64,000 bases of DNA, taken from CAVTHW01 sp963734625 (GTDB lineage: Bacteria; Acidobacteriota; Terriglobia; Bryobacterales; Bryobacteraceae). Under the pieces are notes generated by a model. That model ran no database searches. It had not been told where the DNA came from and saw only the letters and a program-made list of their open reading frames with translations. The DNA is taken from assembly GCA_963734625.1 (NCBI GenBank), contig CAVTHW010000022.1, forward strand, positions 248,001-312,000. The letters are read 5' to 3'. This document shows positions 35,862 to 43,744 of the stretch, one piece after another (the first letter of the stretch is position 1; each line of letters opens with the position of its first letter). The position numbers and the translations under genes were made by a program.

Positions 35862-36359
35862 CTACAGCAGCAACTCGTAGTACAGAAGTGGCACGTCCCG
35901 ATATCTAACCCGGCCCACCTCGCGGAAGCCACACCTCGCATAGAAGCCTCCCGCCCCGGCCTCGGCATCATACGCGTCTAAACGAATGGCTTCGCTCGGC
36001 CACGCTCTGGCGACCGCCTTTGCCTCCTCGACAAGCATTCGTCCAATGCCTTGCCCTTGGAGTCCTGGCTCGACCACCATGTCGATTAGATATAGGGGCC
36101 GCCGGACACCCACGAAATACTTCACGTCGATGGCCCACGGTTTCTTGGTAGCCAACCGCAGCACCGCAACGAGGCGGGTGTCATCCTTGACCACCAGCAC
36201 GCGCGACGTCTTGAGGCCCCACAACACACCCCTTTCGGTTACACGCCTGGACCAATGGCCCTTACCGTATCGACGGGTGAGGTGTTCCGCGGCGGAGTTT
36301 AAGAGCGAAGCAATCGCGGGCGCGTCAGCATTGTTCGCAGTGATAGCCGAAAGTTCCAT
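35862..36359 (-). CDS. GNAT-family N-acetyltransferase
   Basis: This is a 165-residue acetyltransferase. The acetyl-CoA loop is MVVEPGLQGQGIGRMLVEEA near residue 93 (V-x-P-x-x-x-G-x-G-x-G/A), followed by the helix AVARAWPSEAIRLDAYDAEA and the closing strand GFYARCGFREVG. The substrate is unknown; the charged N-terminal half gives no hint. I chose ATG 36359 (MELSAITANNADAPAI) because further upstream codons overlap a transposase remnant and give an unlikely cysteine/tryptophan-rich leader. It is convergent with the ccm operon and probably an independent accessory gene. Confidence 0.8.
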   Translation of the reverse strand: MELSAITANNADAPAIASLLNSAAEHLTRRYGKGHWSRRVTERGVLWGLKTSRVLVVKDDTRLVAVLRLATKKPWAIDVKYFVGVRRPLYLIDMVVEPGLQGQGIGRMLVEEAKAVARAWPSEAIRLDAYDAEAGAGGFYARCGFREVGRVRYRDVPLLYYELLL

Positions 36360-36372
36360 TTCGCTCGCTCGG

Positions 36373-36525
36373 TCAACTCGGCAACCTGGAGCCTGTCTCC
36401 ATGAGCCACTGCACTCCCTCCAGAATAAGGCGCAGGACCTCGCCATTGGAGGACCGCATGTAAAGAGCCAAGGTGATCACATAGAACACCACATTCCCGC
36501 CTTGAGCTTCCTTCACTTGACTTTA
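36373..36525 (-). pseudogene. IS4-family transposase remnant
   Basis: On the minus strand, a stop-to-stop stretch of about 49 codons reads NVVFYVITLALYMRSSNGE then VLRLILEGVQWLM, ending at a TGA at 36373. This matches the N-terminal conserved part of IS4-type transposases (YYVIALALYM...EVLRCLLEG..WL). The rest of the element is missing and no terminal repeats are visible. It separates the ccm-linked genes from the Rieske/cytochrome b cluster. Confidence 0.6.
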
Positions 36526-36565
36526 GGGCCTTAATCTGGGGTATGGTGTCCCTAAGGGGGCTGGG

Positions 36566-36997
36566 ATGGAAGCTGGGCGGCGTGACATCCTGCGTTGGAT
36601 TCTGGGCGGCGGTTTCTTCGCTTCCATCATTTCGTTCCTATATCCCGCGTTCCGTTTCATGAATCCTCCCAACGTCCCGGAAGCTGCGGTGAACGAAGTA
36701 TCCGCGGGCAAGACCGGAGATTTGAAACCCAACAGCGGGAAGATCGTGAGATTCGGCAGCCGGCCGGTTCTGCTGGTCCGCGTGACCGATACCGACTGGC
36801 GGGCCCTCTCCGCGGTGTGTACCCATCTGAACTGCACCGTCCAGTACCAGGAAGCCAGTCACCAGATCTGGTGCGCCTGTCATAACGGCCTTTACGATTT
36901 GAACGGGCACGTCATCTCCGGGCCCCCGCCCAGGCCTTTGGAGGTATATACGGTACACGTCCGCGGGGAAGAAGTAGTTATTTCACGTCGATCGTAG
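36566..36997 (+). CDS. Rieske iron-sulfur subunit of a cytochrome bc complex
   Basis: This is a 143-residue protein with a Tat-like N-terminus and anchor (GRRDILRWILGGGFFASIIS). The Rieske 2Fe-2S ligands are CTHLNC and CACHNG (residues 91-96 and 107-112), with the GPPPRPLEVY proline loop after them. It would take electrons from menaquinol bound by cytochrome b and pass them to a c-type cytochrome. It is the first gene of a same-strand respiratory cluster, with cytochrome b 18 bases downstream. Length is typical of short b6f/bc-type Rieske proteins. Confidence 0.93.
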   Translation: MEAGRRDILRWILGGGFFASIISFLYPAFRFMNPPNVPEAAVNEVSAGKTGDLKPNSGKIVRFGSRPVLLVRVTDTDWRALSAVCTHLNCTVQYQEASHQIWCACHNGLYDLNGHVISGPPPRPLEVYTVHVRGEEVVISRRS

Positions 36998-37014
36998 GAT
37001 TAGGGGGAGCCGAT

Positions 37015-38109
37015 TTGTCTCAGGTGGGACGAAGGCAAGCGATTCAGTCGTGGCTGGAGGAACGGCTCGGTCTGGAGGGCGTGCGCGAGTTCGCCGCCCA
37101 TAAGACGGTCCCGGTGCATTCGGCGACGGCCTGGTACTACTTCGGCGGAATCACCCTGTTCCTGTTCGTCATCCAGGTGCTCACTGGCATTCTGCTGCTG
37201 CTCTACTACAAGCCCACCACCAGTGAGGCTTACGAGAGCGTGCAGTTCATCGTAACCCGCGTGCAGTTCGGATGGCTGGTGCGTTCGATTCACAGTTGGT
37301 CGGCCAACCTGATGATCCTGTCGGCGTTCGTCCACATGTTCAGCGTGGTGTTTCTGCACTCCTACCGCAGACCCCGCGAGGTGGTCTGGCTGAGCGGCAT
37401 CGCCTTGCTGGGGCTGGCGCTGGCTTTCGGATTCAGCGGGTATCTGCTCCCCTGGAACACGATTTCTTACTTCGCCACCAAGGTCGGCACGGACATGGCC
37501 GCCAGCGTGCCCTGGATCGGCCCCGAGGTAGCGCGCTACCTGCGCGGCGGAGAGGAAGTGGGCGGCGGGACTCTGACCCGGTTCTTCGGATTCCATGTGG
37601 CGGTGCTGCCGGGCGCCATGACCCTGTTCCTGCTGGTGCATCTGGTCCTGGTGCAGAAGTTCGGGATCAGCGTTCCACCCAAGTTCGAGGAAGCCCACCG
37701 GAACTCGGGACGAACGATCCCCACCATGCCGTTCTTCCCCAACTTCTTTCTGCGTGAATTGATGGCCTGGTACGCCGCCCTTGGGGTGCTGGGCGCGCTG
37801 GCCGCCCTGTTTCCGTGGGAGTTGGGCTTGAAGGCCGACCCGTTCGCTTCGGCGCCCGCCGGGATCCGTCCCGAATGGTACTTTCTGGCGCCATTCTACA
37901 CCTTGAAGCTGATTCCGAGTCATGTGTGGTTTTTCGAAGGCGAATTGCTGGGATTGTTCGGTTTCGGATTGCTGGCCGCGTTCTGGGTGCTGCTGCCGTT
38001 CTGGGCCACGAACCGGGCCGGAACATTGCGGACCAGGCTGGTCAGTGGGGCGGGGGTCGTCCTGCTGGCTTACCTGGCGACATTCTCAGCCTTGGGGTAC
38101 TGGCGATGA
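37015..38109 (+). CDS. Cytochrome b (fused b6 and subunit-IV type)
   Basis: This is a 364-residue membrane protein with about eight helices. Haem-ligand histidines are in VRSIHSWSANLMILSAFVHM and GFHVAVLPGAMTLFLLVHL. The quinol-site PEWY motif appears as RPEWYFLAPFYTLK near residue 283. Both the four-helix core and the subunit-IV part are in one chain. The start is TTG at 37015, with a strong GGGGGAG site. It overlaps the multihaem cytochrome gene by 4 bases (ATGA), so the usual cytochrome c1 is probably replaced by that multihaem protein. Confidence 0.93.
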   Translation: MSQVGRRQAIQSWLEERLGLEGVREFAAHKTVPVHSATAWYYFGGITLFLFVIQVLTGILLLLYYKPTTSEAYESVQFIVTRVQFGWLVRSIHSWSANLMILSAFVHMFSVVFLHSYRRPREVVWLSGIALLGLALAFGFSGYLLPWNTISYFATKVGTDMAASVPWIGPEVARYLRGGEEVGGGTLTRFFGFHVAVLPGAMTLFLLVHLVLVQKFGISVPPKFEEAHRNSGRTIPTMPFFPNFFLRELMAWYAALGVLGALAALFPWELGLKADPFASAPAGIRPEWYFLAPFYTLKLIPSHVWFFEGELLGLFGFGLLAAFWVLLPFWATNRAGTLRTRLVSGAGVVLLAYLATFSALGYWR

Positions 38110-40469
38110 AGCGGGCCTGGCGTTACTGGTTTCTGGCGGTTCTCACGGTGGCGGCAGCGGCGGCCGCCGCGAAGGATTCCTGCGTCGAGTGCCACTCCGC
38201 CCTGGAAGGCGCACTGTCGGCGCCAGCCGTGGGGTACGCTAACGACATCCACGGCCGGTTCCAATTCAGTTGCTCGGATTGCCACGGAGGAGACCGGACC
38301 GCGGATGACCCGACAGTCGCGATGAGCCGCGCCCGCGGTTACACCGGCAAGCCCAGCCGCGCCGCAATACCGAAGTTGTGCGCCCGCTGCCACGCCGACG
38401 CCGCGCTGATGCACAAGTACAATCCGCAGGAACGGGTGGATCAATACGCCCTGTACCTGACCAGCACCCACGGGAAGCGGATCGCCGCCGGCGACACCGC
38501 AGCCGCGGTTTGCACCGACTGCCACGGCGTGCACGGCATACGCGAGGTCAAGGACGGGCAATCCCCGGTTCACCCTCTGCGCCTGCCTTCGACCTGCGCC
38601 CGCTGTCACTCCGATCCGAAGCACATGGCGAAGTACCAGATCCCGACCGACCAGCTCGTGGAGTACCAGAAGAGCGTTCACTGGGAGGCCCTCCAGAAGC
38701 GGGGCGATCTCTCGGCGCCGAGTTGCGCGTCGTGCCACGGCAACCACGGCGCGACTCCCCCAGGGGTCGGCTCCGTGGCCGCTGTGTGCGGAACCTGCCA
38801 CGTGCTGATGGAGAACCTCTACAATAAGAGCCCTCACCAGGCGGCATTCGCCGCCATGAATCTTGGCGGTTGCGTGGTCTGCCACTCCAATCACGCGGTC
38901 CTGAAGCCCTCCGACAAGATGCTGGCCGGGACCGGCTCGGTCTGCTCGCAATGCCACGAGGCTACCTCGCCCGGCGGGGTCGCCGCGGTGGAAATGGCCG
39001 GTTCGATAAAGAAACTGGACGACGCGATCGCTAGTTCGGACGCGATCCTGGCGGATGCTTCCCGGTCCGGCATGGAGGTTTCCGAAGCCCTCCTGCGGCA
39101 GAACGACGCCGACGAAGCTCTGGTGAAGGCCCGGGTGGCGGTGCACGCGTTTCGTGCCGGCGCCGTGTCGGAGGTCGTGGGCCAGGGCCTCAAAACCGCG
39201 GCCGAAACTCATCAGGCCGGCCAGCAGGCGCTATTGGAGAGGAACCACCGGCGCGTCGGCTTGGGTATTGCCCTGTTGACCATTCTGATCGTAATCGGGG
39301 GACTATGGCTAGCAATTCGCCGCCTGGAAAACCCCCAGTCGCGTAAGCCAGCGGTAGCTTGCCGGCCTTTTTCATCCTCCCCCTGGCCGCTGTCCTCTGC
39401 GCATCGGGGGCCAGCTAGTCTGGAGCCGGCCAGCAGCGCCGAGGTCTGCGGGCGCTGTCATCAGGCCATACTGGCTGCCTGGAAGACTTCGGCCCACGCC
39501 AAAGCCATGGAGAGTCCCTTGTTTCAGCAGGCGTTGGGGTTGACCGAGGCCGAACTCGGCTCCGGCGCCCAGGCGACGTGCCTTGCTTGCCATGCCCCAT
39601 TGGCCGCTTTAACGAAAGATTCCGCCCTTCGTTTGAAGACCAGTTGGGAAGGAGTCACCTGCGATTATTGCCATTCCATCCGGGACGTCTCGCTCTCGGG
39701 CGTGAATCCAAGGGCCGCGGTTGAACTCTCGCTCGTTAAGAGCGGACCGCTGAAGGACGCCGTCGCGCCGGTGCACGGAACGCTATACTCCCCGGTGCAC
39801 ACCTCGTCTCTGGCTTGCGCTCCGTGCCACGAGTATCGGAATTCGCTCGGCTTTTCCGTGCTCTCGACGTACTCCGAGTGGACCGCCAGTCGCTACGCGC
39901 GAGAGGGCAAGACTTGCCAGTCTTGTCACATGTACAAGGTGGCCGGCGACGTCGTGGACCCGAGGGTGATGAGGCTAAGCGAAGCCAAGGTGAACCTGCA
40001 TCAAATGCCTGGCAGCCATTCGCTCGAGCAGTTGAACAAGACGGTCAGGGCGAATCTCTCCACAACCCGGGAGAAGGATCGCCTGAAGGTCACGATCGAG
40101 GTCACCAATCGCGAGGCCGGACACTATGTGCCTACCGGGTCGCCGTTGCGGCAGTTGGTGTTGGAACTGACGGTCGATCCCTATAACCGGCAGCGGCTCC
40201 GGGAAGAACGGGTGTACCGCCGTTCCGTGGCGGACAAGGACGGCAAGCTCTTGGACGCCGAGCACAATGCGTTTCGAAAGGCCGCTCGTGTCGTTTCCGA
40301 CACCCGTCTGGCCCCCGACGAAAAAAGAACGGAGGAGTTCGTGTTCCCCGTCCCGGCGGGTGTATCCGCCCAGATGAAGGCCTCGTTTACGTACGTCTTC
40401 TCGCCGTCGCCCAGCAGCGGAATCAGGGAGCGCATCACGTTCCTTACCATCGATCGGTTCGTGCGTTAG
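38106..40469 (+). CDS. Multihaem cytochrome c (14 CxxCH), possibly two fused or misjoined proteins
   Basis: From ATG 38106, which overlaps the cytochrome b stop, the frame encodes 787 residues. The N-terminal half has a signal peptide (YWFLAVLTVAAAAAAA), nine CxxCH sites and a membrane helix (GLGIALLTILIVIGGLWLAI) near residue 400. The C-terminal half has five more CxxCH sites and a beta-rich C-terminal domain (VTIEVTNREAGHYVPTGSPL). Between them, in another frame, lies a cryptic signal-peptide-like stretch (LPAFFILPLAAVLCASGAS). The single reading frame may therefore be an artefact that joins two genes. Both halves should sit in the periplasm and accept electrons from the bc core. Confidence 0.8.
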   Translation: MKRAWRYWFLAVLTVAAAAAAAKDSCVECHSALEGALSAPAVGYANDIHGRFQFSCSDCHGGDRTADDPTVAMSRARGYTGKPSRAAIPKLCARCHADAALMHKYNPQERVDQYALYLTSTHGKRIAAGDTAAAVCTDCHGVHGIREVKDGQSPVHPLRLPSTCARCHSDPKHMAKYQIPTDQLVEYQKSVHWEALQKRGDLSAPSCASCHGNHGATPPGVGSVAAVCGTCHVLMENLYNKSPHQAAFAAMNLGGCVVCHSNHAVLKPSDKMLAGTGSVCSQCHEATSPGGVAAVEMAGSIKKLDDAIASSDAILADASRSGMEVSEALLRQNDADEALVKARVAVHAFRAGAVSEVVGQGLKTAAETHQAGQQALLERNHRRVGLGIALLTILIVIGGLWLAIRRLENPQSRKPAVACRPFSSSPWPLSSAHRGPASLEPASSAEVCGRCHQAILAAWKTSAHAKAMESPLFQQALGLTEAELGSGAQATCLACHAPLAALTKDSALRLKTSWEGVTCDYCHSIRDVSLSGVNPRAAVELSLVKSGPLKDAVAPVHGTLYSPVHTSSLACAPCHEYRNSLGFSVLSTYSEWTASRYAREGKTCQSCHMYKVAGDVVDPRVMRLSEAKVNLHQMPGSHSLEQLNKTVRANLSTTREKDRLKVTIEVTNREAGHYVPTGSPLRQLVLELTVDPYNRQRLREERVYRRSVADKDGKLLDAEHNAFRKAARVVSDTRLAPDEKRTEEFVFPVPAGVSAQMKASFTYVFSPSPSSGIRERITFLTIDRFVR

Positions 40470-40495
40470 TATGACCTTGTGAAAAGGAAGCGTTG

Positions 40496-41224
40496 ATGCC
40501 CCAGCAACTTACTCGCTTGTTAATTGTATTCGGCCTGCTGGTGGCCGCTTTGTTGGCTGCGCGCCATTTTCTGATTCCAAAGACCTTCGGGCAATTGGGG
40601 CACTACCGGGCGGCCGCCATCGATGAGATTGCCGCGCTGCCCATCAAGTACGCGGGCCGCGAGGCGTGCGCCGCGTGTCACGAGGACATCGCCAAGCTGC
40701 ACGGCGGACGCAAGCACGCCGGCGTCACCTGCGAAGTATGTCACGGGCCGGCGGCCGCGCACGTGAACTCCCCCCTGGAGGTTAAGTTGCCCGCTCCCAG
40801 GGAGCGCGCCAGGTGTCCGCTCTGTCACGGCTACGATCCCTCGCGTCCTACCGGCTTTCCCCAGATCGATCCGGCGACGCACAATCCCCTTAAGCCCTGC
40901 ATCAGTTGCCACAACCCGCACGCGCCGGAGCCCCCCAGCGTGCCCGAAGAGTGTTCCGCCTGTCATGGCAACATCGCCCGAACCAAGGCCGTTTCTCCCC
41001 ACGCACAGCTTCCATGTACGCAGTGCCATGAGACCGATAAGCAGCACAAGATTACTCCGGCCGCGAGCCGGCCGACGATCCCCGCCGCGCGCGAGTTCTG
41101 CGGGAAATGCCACGCCCAGGACGCGGGAAGCCCTAAGAGCATCCCGCGAGTGGATATGGCGGATCACGGCGGCCGTTACGTTTGCTGGCAGTGTCACTAT
41201 CCCCATTACCCGGAGCTAAGATGA
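40496..41224 (+). CDS. Octahaem c-type cytochrome, membrane anchored
   Basis: This is a 242-residue protein with an N-terminal membrane anchor (LLIVFGLLVAALLAARHFLI) and eight CxxCH haem sites: CAACH, CEVCH, CPLCH, CISCH, CSACH, CTQCH, CGKCH and CWQCH. It is followed by a four-cluster ferredoxin and an NrfD protein with 4-base overlaps. This is the order of the Geobacter CbcS-CbcT-CbcU type of quinol:cytochrome c oxidoreductase. I prefer ATG 40496 over the TTG one codon upstream. It probably takes electrons from the ferredoxin subunit to periplasmic carriers, or the reverse. Confidence 0.88.
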   Translation: MPQQLTRLLIVFGLLVAALLAARHFLIPKTFGQLGHYRAAAIDEIAALPIKYAGREACAACHEDIAKLHGGRKHAGVTCEVCHGPAAAHVNSPLEVKLPAPRERARCPLCHGYDPSRPTGFPQIDPATHNPLKPCISCHNPHAPEPPSVPEECSACHGNIARTKAVSPHAQLPCTQCHETDKQHKITPAASRPTIPAAREFCGKCHAQDAGSPKSIPRVDMADHGGRYVCWQCHYPHYPELR

Positions 41225-42021
41225 AACGCGAGGATCCTCAAACCAGTCCCATTGAATCGGCCGGGAAGCCTCGGACCGGCACGCTCGACCGGAGGACTTT
41301 CCTTTCCAGCGCGTTGCCGGCTCCCCTGACTCTCGTCGCCCTCTTGCAGGTAGGAAAGTCCCCGGCGCCGGAGGCGCCCGGCTACAAAGCGGCGGACCAC
41401 ACCTACGCCATGGCAGTCGACCCGGCCCGCTGCATCGGCTGCGGGCGCTGCGCGGAGGCCTGCAAGACCGAGAACGACGTCCCCCGCGAGCCGTTCTATT
41501 TCCGGACCTGGATCGAGCGTTACGTGGTTCAGACCAATGGCGAAACCGTCGTCACCAGCCCCAACGGCGGCATCGCCGGGTTCCCGCCCGTGACTGAAAC
41601 CGGCATTCTGCGCACCTTCTTCGTTCCCAAGCTCTGCAACCAGTGCGCCAATCCGCCCTGCGTCCAGGTCTGTCCCGTAGGCGCCACCTTTACCACCCCG
41701 GACGGCGTCGTGCTCGTCGACAAGACCTATTGCGTCGGCTGCCGCTATTGCATCCAGGCTTGCCCATATGGGGCCCGCTTCCTGCACCCGGTAACGCGCA
41801 CCGCCGAGAAGTGTACCTTCTGCTACCACCGCCTGATGAAAGGCCTCACCCCGGCCTGCGTCGAGGTTTGCCCGACCCAGGCGCGCATCTTCGGCGACCT
41901 GCAGGAGCGGGCCAGCCCGCTGTCCCGCTTCCGGCGGATGAACAAGATCCAGGTTCTCAAGCCTCAGCTCAATACCGAGCCCAAGGTCTATTACGCCAAC
42001 CTCGACGGGGAGGCCAGATGA
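41221..42021 (+). CDS. Four-cluster [4Fe-4S] ferredoxin subunit (NrfC/DmsB/CbcT-like)
   Basis: This is a 266-residue periplasmic iron-sulfur protein. A Tat-like signal is present (DRRTFLSSALPAPLTLVALL). The cluster motifs are CIGCGRCAEAC, CNQCANPPCVQVC, CVGCRYCIQAC and CTFCYHRLMKGLTPACVEVC, the standard pattern for the electron-transfer subunit that binds NrfD proteins. The ATG overlaps the octahaem cytochrome stop, and its own end overlaps nrfD. No molybdopterin catalytic subunit is encoded nearby, so it probably links quinol chemistry to the cytochromes rather than to a reductase. Confidence 0.92.
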   Translation: MKREDPQTSPIESAGKPRTGTLDRRTFLSSALPAPLTLVALLQVGKSPAPEAPGYKAADHTYAMAVDPARCIGCGRCAEACKTENDVPREPFYFRTWIERYVVQTNGETVVTSPNGGIAGFPPVTETGILRTFFVPKLCNQCANPPCVQVCPVGATFTTPDGVVLVDKTYCVGCRYCIQACPYGARFLHPVTRTAEKCTFCYHRLMKGLTPACVEVCPTQARIFGDLQERASPLSRFRRMNKIQVLKPQLNTEPKVYYANLDGEAR

Positions 42022-43274
42022 TGATGCAAGCGGCACAGCCTCTGATGGACGTCCTGCAGCAGGTGAAGGGTTATATCTACCCCAACGAAGTCGAGCTGCA
42101 ATGGGGCCTGCTCGTGGTCGTTTATCCGTACCTTACCGGACTCGTCGCCGGCGCGTTCATTCTGGCCTCGCTCGAGCGCGTCTTCAACGTCAAGGAGGTC
42201 CAGCCCACCTACCGCCTGTCTTTGCTCACCGCCCTCGCCTTCCTCATCGTCGCCCCGCTGCCGCTGCTGGCGCACCTGGGCCATCCCGAGCGCTCGTTCG
42301 AGATGTTTCTCACCCCCAACCCGAAGTCGGCCATGGCGATGTTCGGTTTTGTTTACGCCTGGTACCTGATGGTTGTTCTCGTGTTGGAAATCTGGCTGGA
42401 CTACCGCCGGGACGCGGTGATCTGGGCCTCCCAGGAAAAAGGGCTGCGCCGCTTCCTGCATCGTCTCTTCACCCTCGGAGCCAACGACATCTCCCAACCG
42501 GCGCTGCGCTTCGATCGCCGCGCGGGCAGGCTGATCACCCTCATCGGGATACCTTCAGCCTTTCTGTTGCATGGCTACGTCGGGTTCATTTTCGGCTCCA
42601 TCAAGGCCAATCCGTGGTGGAGCAGCGTGCTGATCCCGATCGTTTTCCTTTTCTCGGCGATTGTCTCCGGCATCGCCCTCATCACCCTGCTCTACCTGGT
42701 GAGCTGCCTGGTGCGGCGCACCGAAATCGACATGGCCTGCGCCGACAAACTCGGCTCCTTCCTGCTCTATGCCCTGATCGTGGATTTCTCTCTCGAGATG
42801 CTGGATTTCATCCATCGCCTGTATCAGGCCGAGGAGTCCATCAAGATCCTCTCGCAGATGATCGCCAGCCAGTTGTTCCTGAGCCTGGTAGTGCTTCAGG
42901 TGCTGCTCGGAACGCTGGTGCCGATGCTGCTGTTGGCCTTGGTGAGCCCCGCCTTCCGCTCCCACGGCCGTGCTTTGGTGCAGGTTCCGGCCGAACTGCG
43001 GCGGCTGGTCTATTTCTGTTCGGCGATTCTCATCCAGATGGGTATCTTCAGCACTCGCTGGAACGTCGTGATCGGCGGCCAACTATTTTCCAAGAGCCTG
43101 CGCGGCCTGACCGTCTACAAACTGGAACTGCTGGGGGTGGAGGGCTTCTTCATGTCCATGCTGCTCCTGATTCTGCCCTTCGTCATCCTCTATGTCCTGA
43201 TCGTGGTGCTCCCGCCCTGGCCGGATCGCGAAGCAAAACTGGAAGCCGCTGAAGCGCTCCCGACGCCAAAGTAG
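42018..43274 (+). CDS. NrfD/PsrC/CbcU-like quinol-interacting membrane subunit
   Basis: This is a 418-residue protein with about ten transmembrane helices. The NrfD signature region includes PYLTGLVAGAFILASLER and PLPLLAHLGHPERSFEMFL. The central helices carry acidic and histidine residues (EMLDFIHRLY). It would oxidise or reduce menaquinol at the membrane and pass electrons through the ferredoxin to the octahaem cytochrome. It is the last gene of the respiratory cluster. A palindrome begins at its final base, and the next gene is a toxin-antitoxin remnant. Confidence 0.9.
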   Translation: MMMQAAQPLMDVLQQVKGYIYPNEVELQWGLLVVVYPYLTGLVAGAFILASLERVFNVKEVQPTYRLSLLTALAFLIVAPLPLLAHLGHPERSFEMFLTPNPKSAMAMFGFVYAWYLMVVLVLEIWLDYRRDAVIWASQEKGLRRFLHRLFTLGANDISQPALRFDRRAGRLITLIGIPSAFLLHGYVGFIFGSIKANPWWSSVLIPIVFLFSAIVSGIALITLLYLVSCLVRRTEIDMACADKLGSFLLYALIVDFSLEMLDFIHRLYQAEESIKILSQMIASQLFLSLVVLQVLLGTLVPMLLLALVSPAFRSHGRALVQVPAELRRLVYFCSAILIQMGIFSTRWNVVIGGQLFSKSLRGLTVYKLELLGVEGFFMSMLLLILPFVILYVLIVVLPPWPDREAKLEAAEALPTPK

Positions 43275-43291
43275 CGCAAGCTTCAGCTTGC
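43274..43291. repeat. Palindrome with core CAAGCTTCAGCTTG, downstream of nrfD-like gene
   Basis: CGCAAGCT and AGCTTGCG form perfect 8-base arms around TC. It starts at the last base of the NrfD-like gene. The core is identical to the palindrome after gdhA (1921-1940), which suggests a dispersed repeat or a transcript-end hairpin. Confidence 0.6.
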
Positions 43292-43331
43292 GGCTGACTT
43301 TCCTCGAACGTTGTGAGAAAAGTTGGCTAGA

Positions 43332-43568
43332 ATGGAAGGCGAGGAATCTCCATTGCCGCGCCAGTTCGATGTTGTCATTGAACGGGATGAAGAAGGCTAT
43401 TACGTCGATTCTGTCCCACAACTCCCCGGATGCCATACTCAGGCTAAGTCTTTAGATGAGGTTACGCAACGCATTCGCGAGGCCGTTGAATTGTGTCTAG
43501 AAGTGGCGGGTGAGCCCAAACAGACACTCGAGTTCATCGGCATTCAGCGCATCACCGTTGCGGCATGA
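43332..43568 (+). CDS. HicB-like antitoxin
   Basis: This is a 78-residue protein with the HicB RNase-H-like fold pattern: FDVVIERDEEGYYVDSVPQL, PGCHTQAKSLDEV and a helix TQRIREAVELCLEV. HicB proteins neutralise the HicA mRNA interferase. There is no C-terminal DNA-binding domain, as in the short HicB type. The ATG at 43332 is preferred to the TTG at 43323. The gene overlaps the start of a shortened hicA by 4 bases. Confidence 0.85.
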   Translation: MEGEESPLPRQFDVVIERDEEGYYVDSVPQLPGCHTQAKSLDEVTQRIREAVELCLEVAGEPKQTLEFIGIQRITVAA

Positions 43569-43675
43569 GCAGGATTCCACGAGTCACGGGCTCGGACTTG
43601 GTTGGAGCGCTATCCAAGGCTGGCTTTGCCCTCATCCGAATCAAGGGCAGCCACCACTTCCAGAGACTGCTGTAG
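43565..43675 (+). pseudogene. HicA-like toxin, truncated
   Basis: This is a 36-residue frame that begins MSRIPRVTGSDLVGALSKAG and reaches the catalytic histidine region IKGSHHFQRLL, then stops. Intact HicA has a further 25-30 residues of strand and helix. Another frame downstream (RIGVLTLHP) weakly resembles the missing part, which suggests decay after a frameshift. The antitoxin partner upstream looks intact. Confidence 0.7.
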
Positions 43676-43744
43676 CCGCATCGGTGTTCTCACTCTCCAT
43701 CCCTCTCCTGGGCTACCGGATGCCGGCCGGCTTATCATTCCAAG

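Noticed and set aside
41221..43274. Alternative complex III or a polysulfide/nitrite reductase operon
   Set aside because: Alternative complex III needs a fused molybdopterin-like/iron-sulfur subunit and specific cytochromes, and reductase operons need a catalytic subunit; neither is present. The order matches CbcSTU better.
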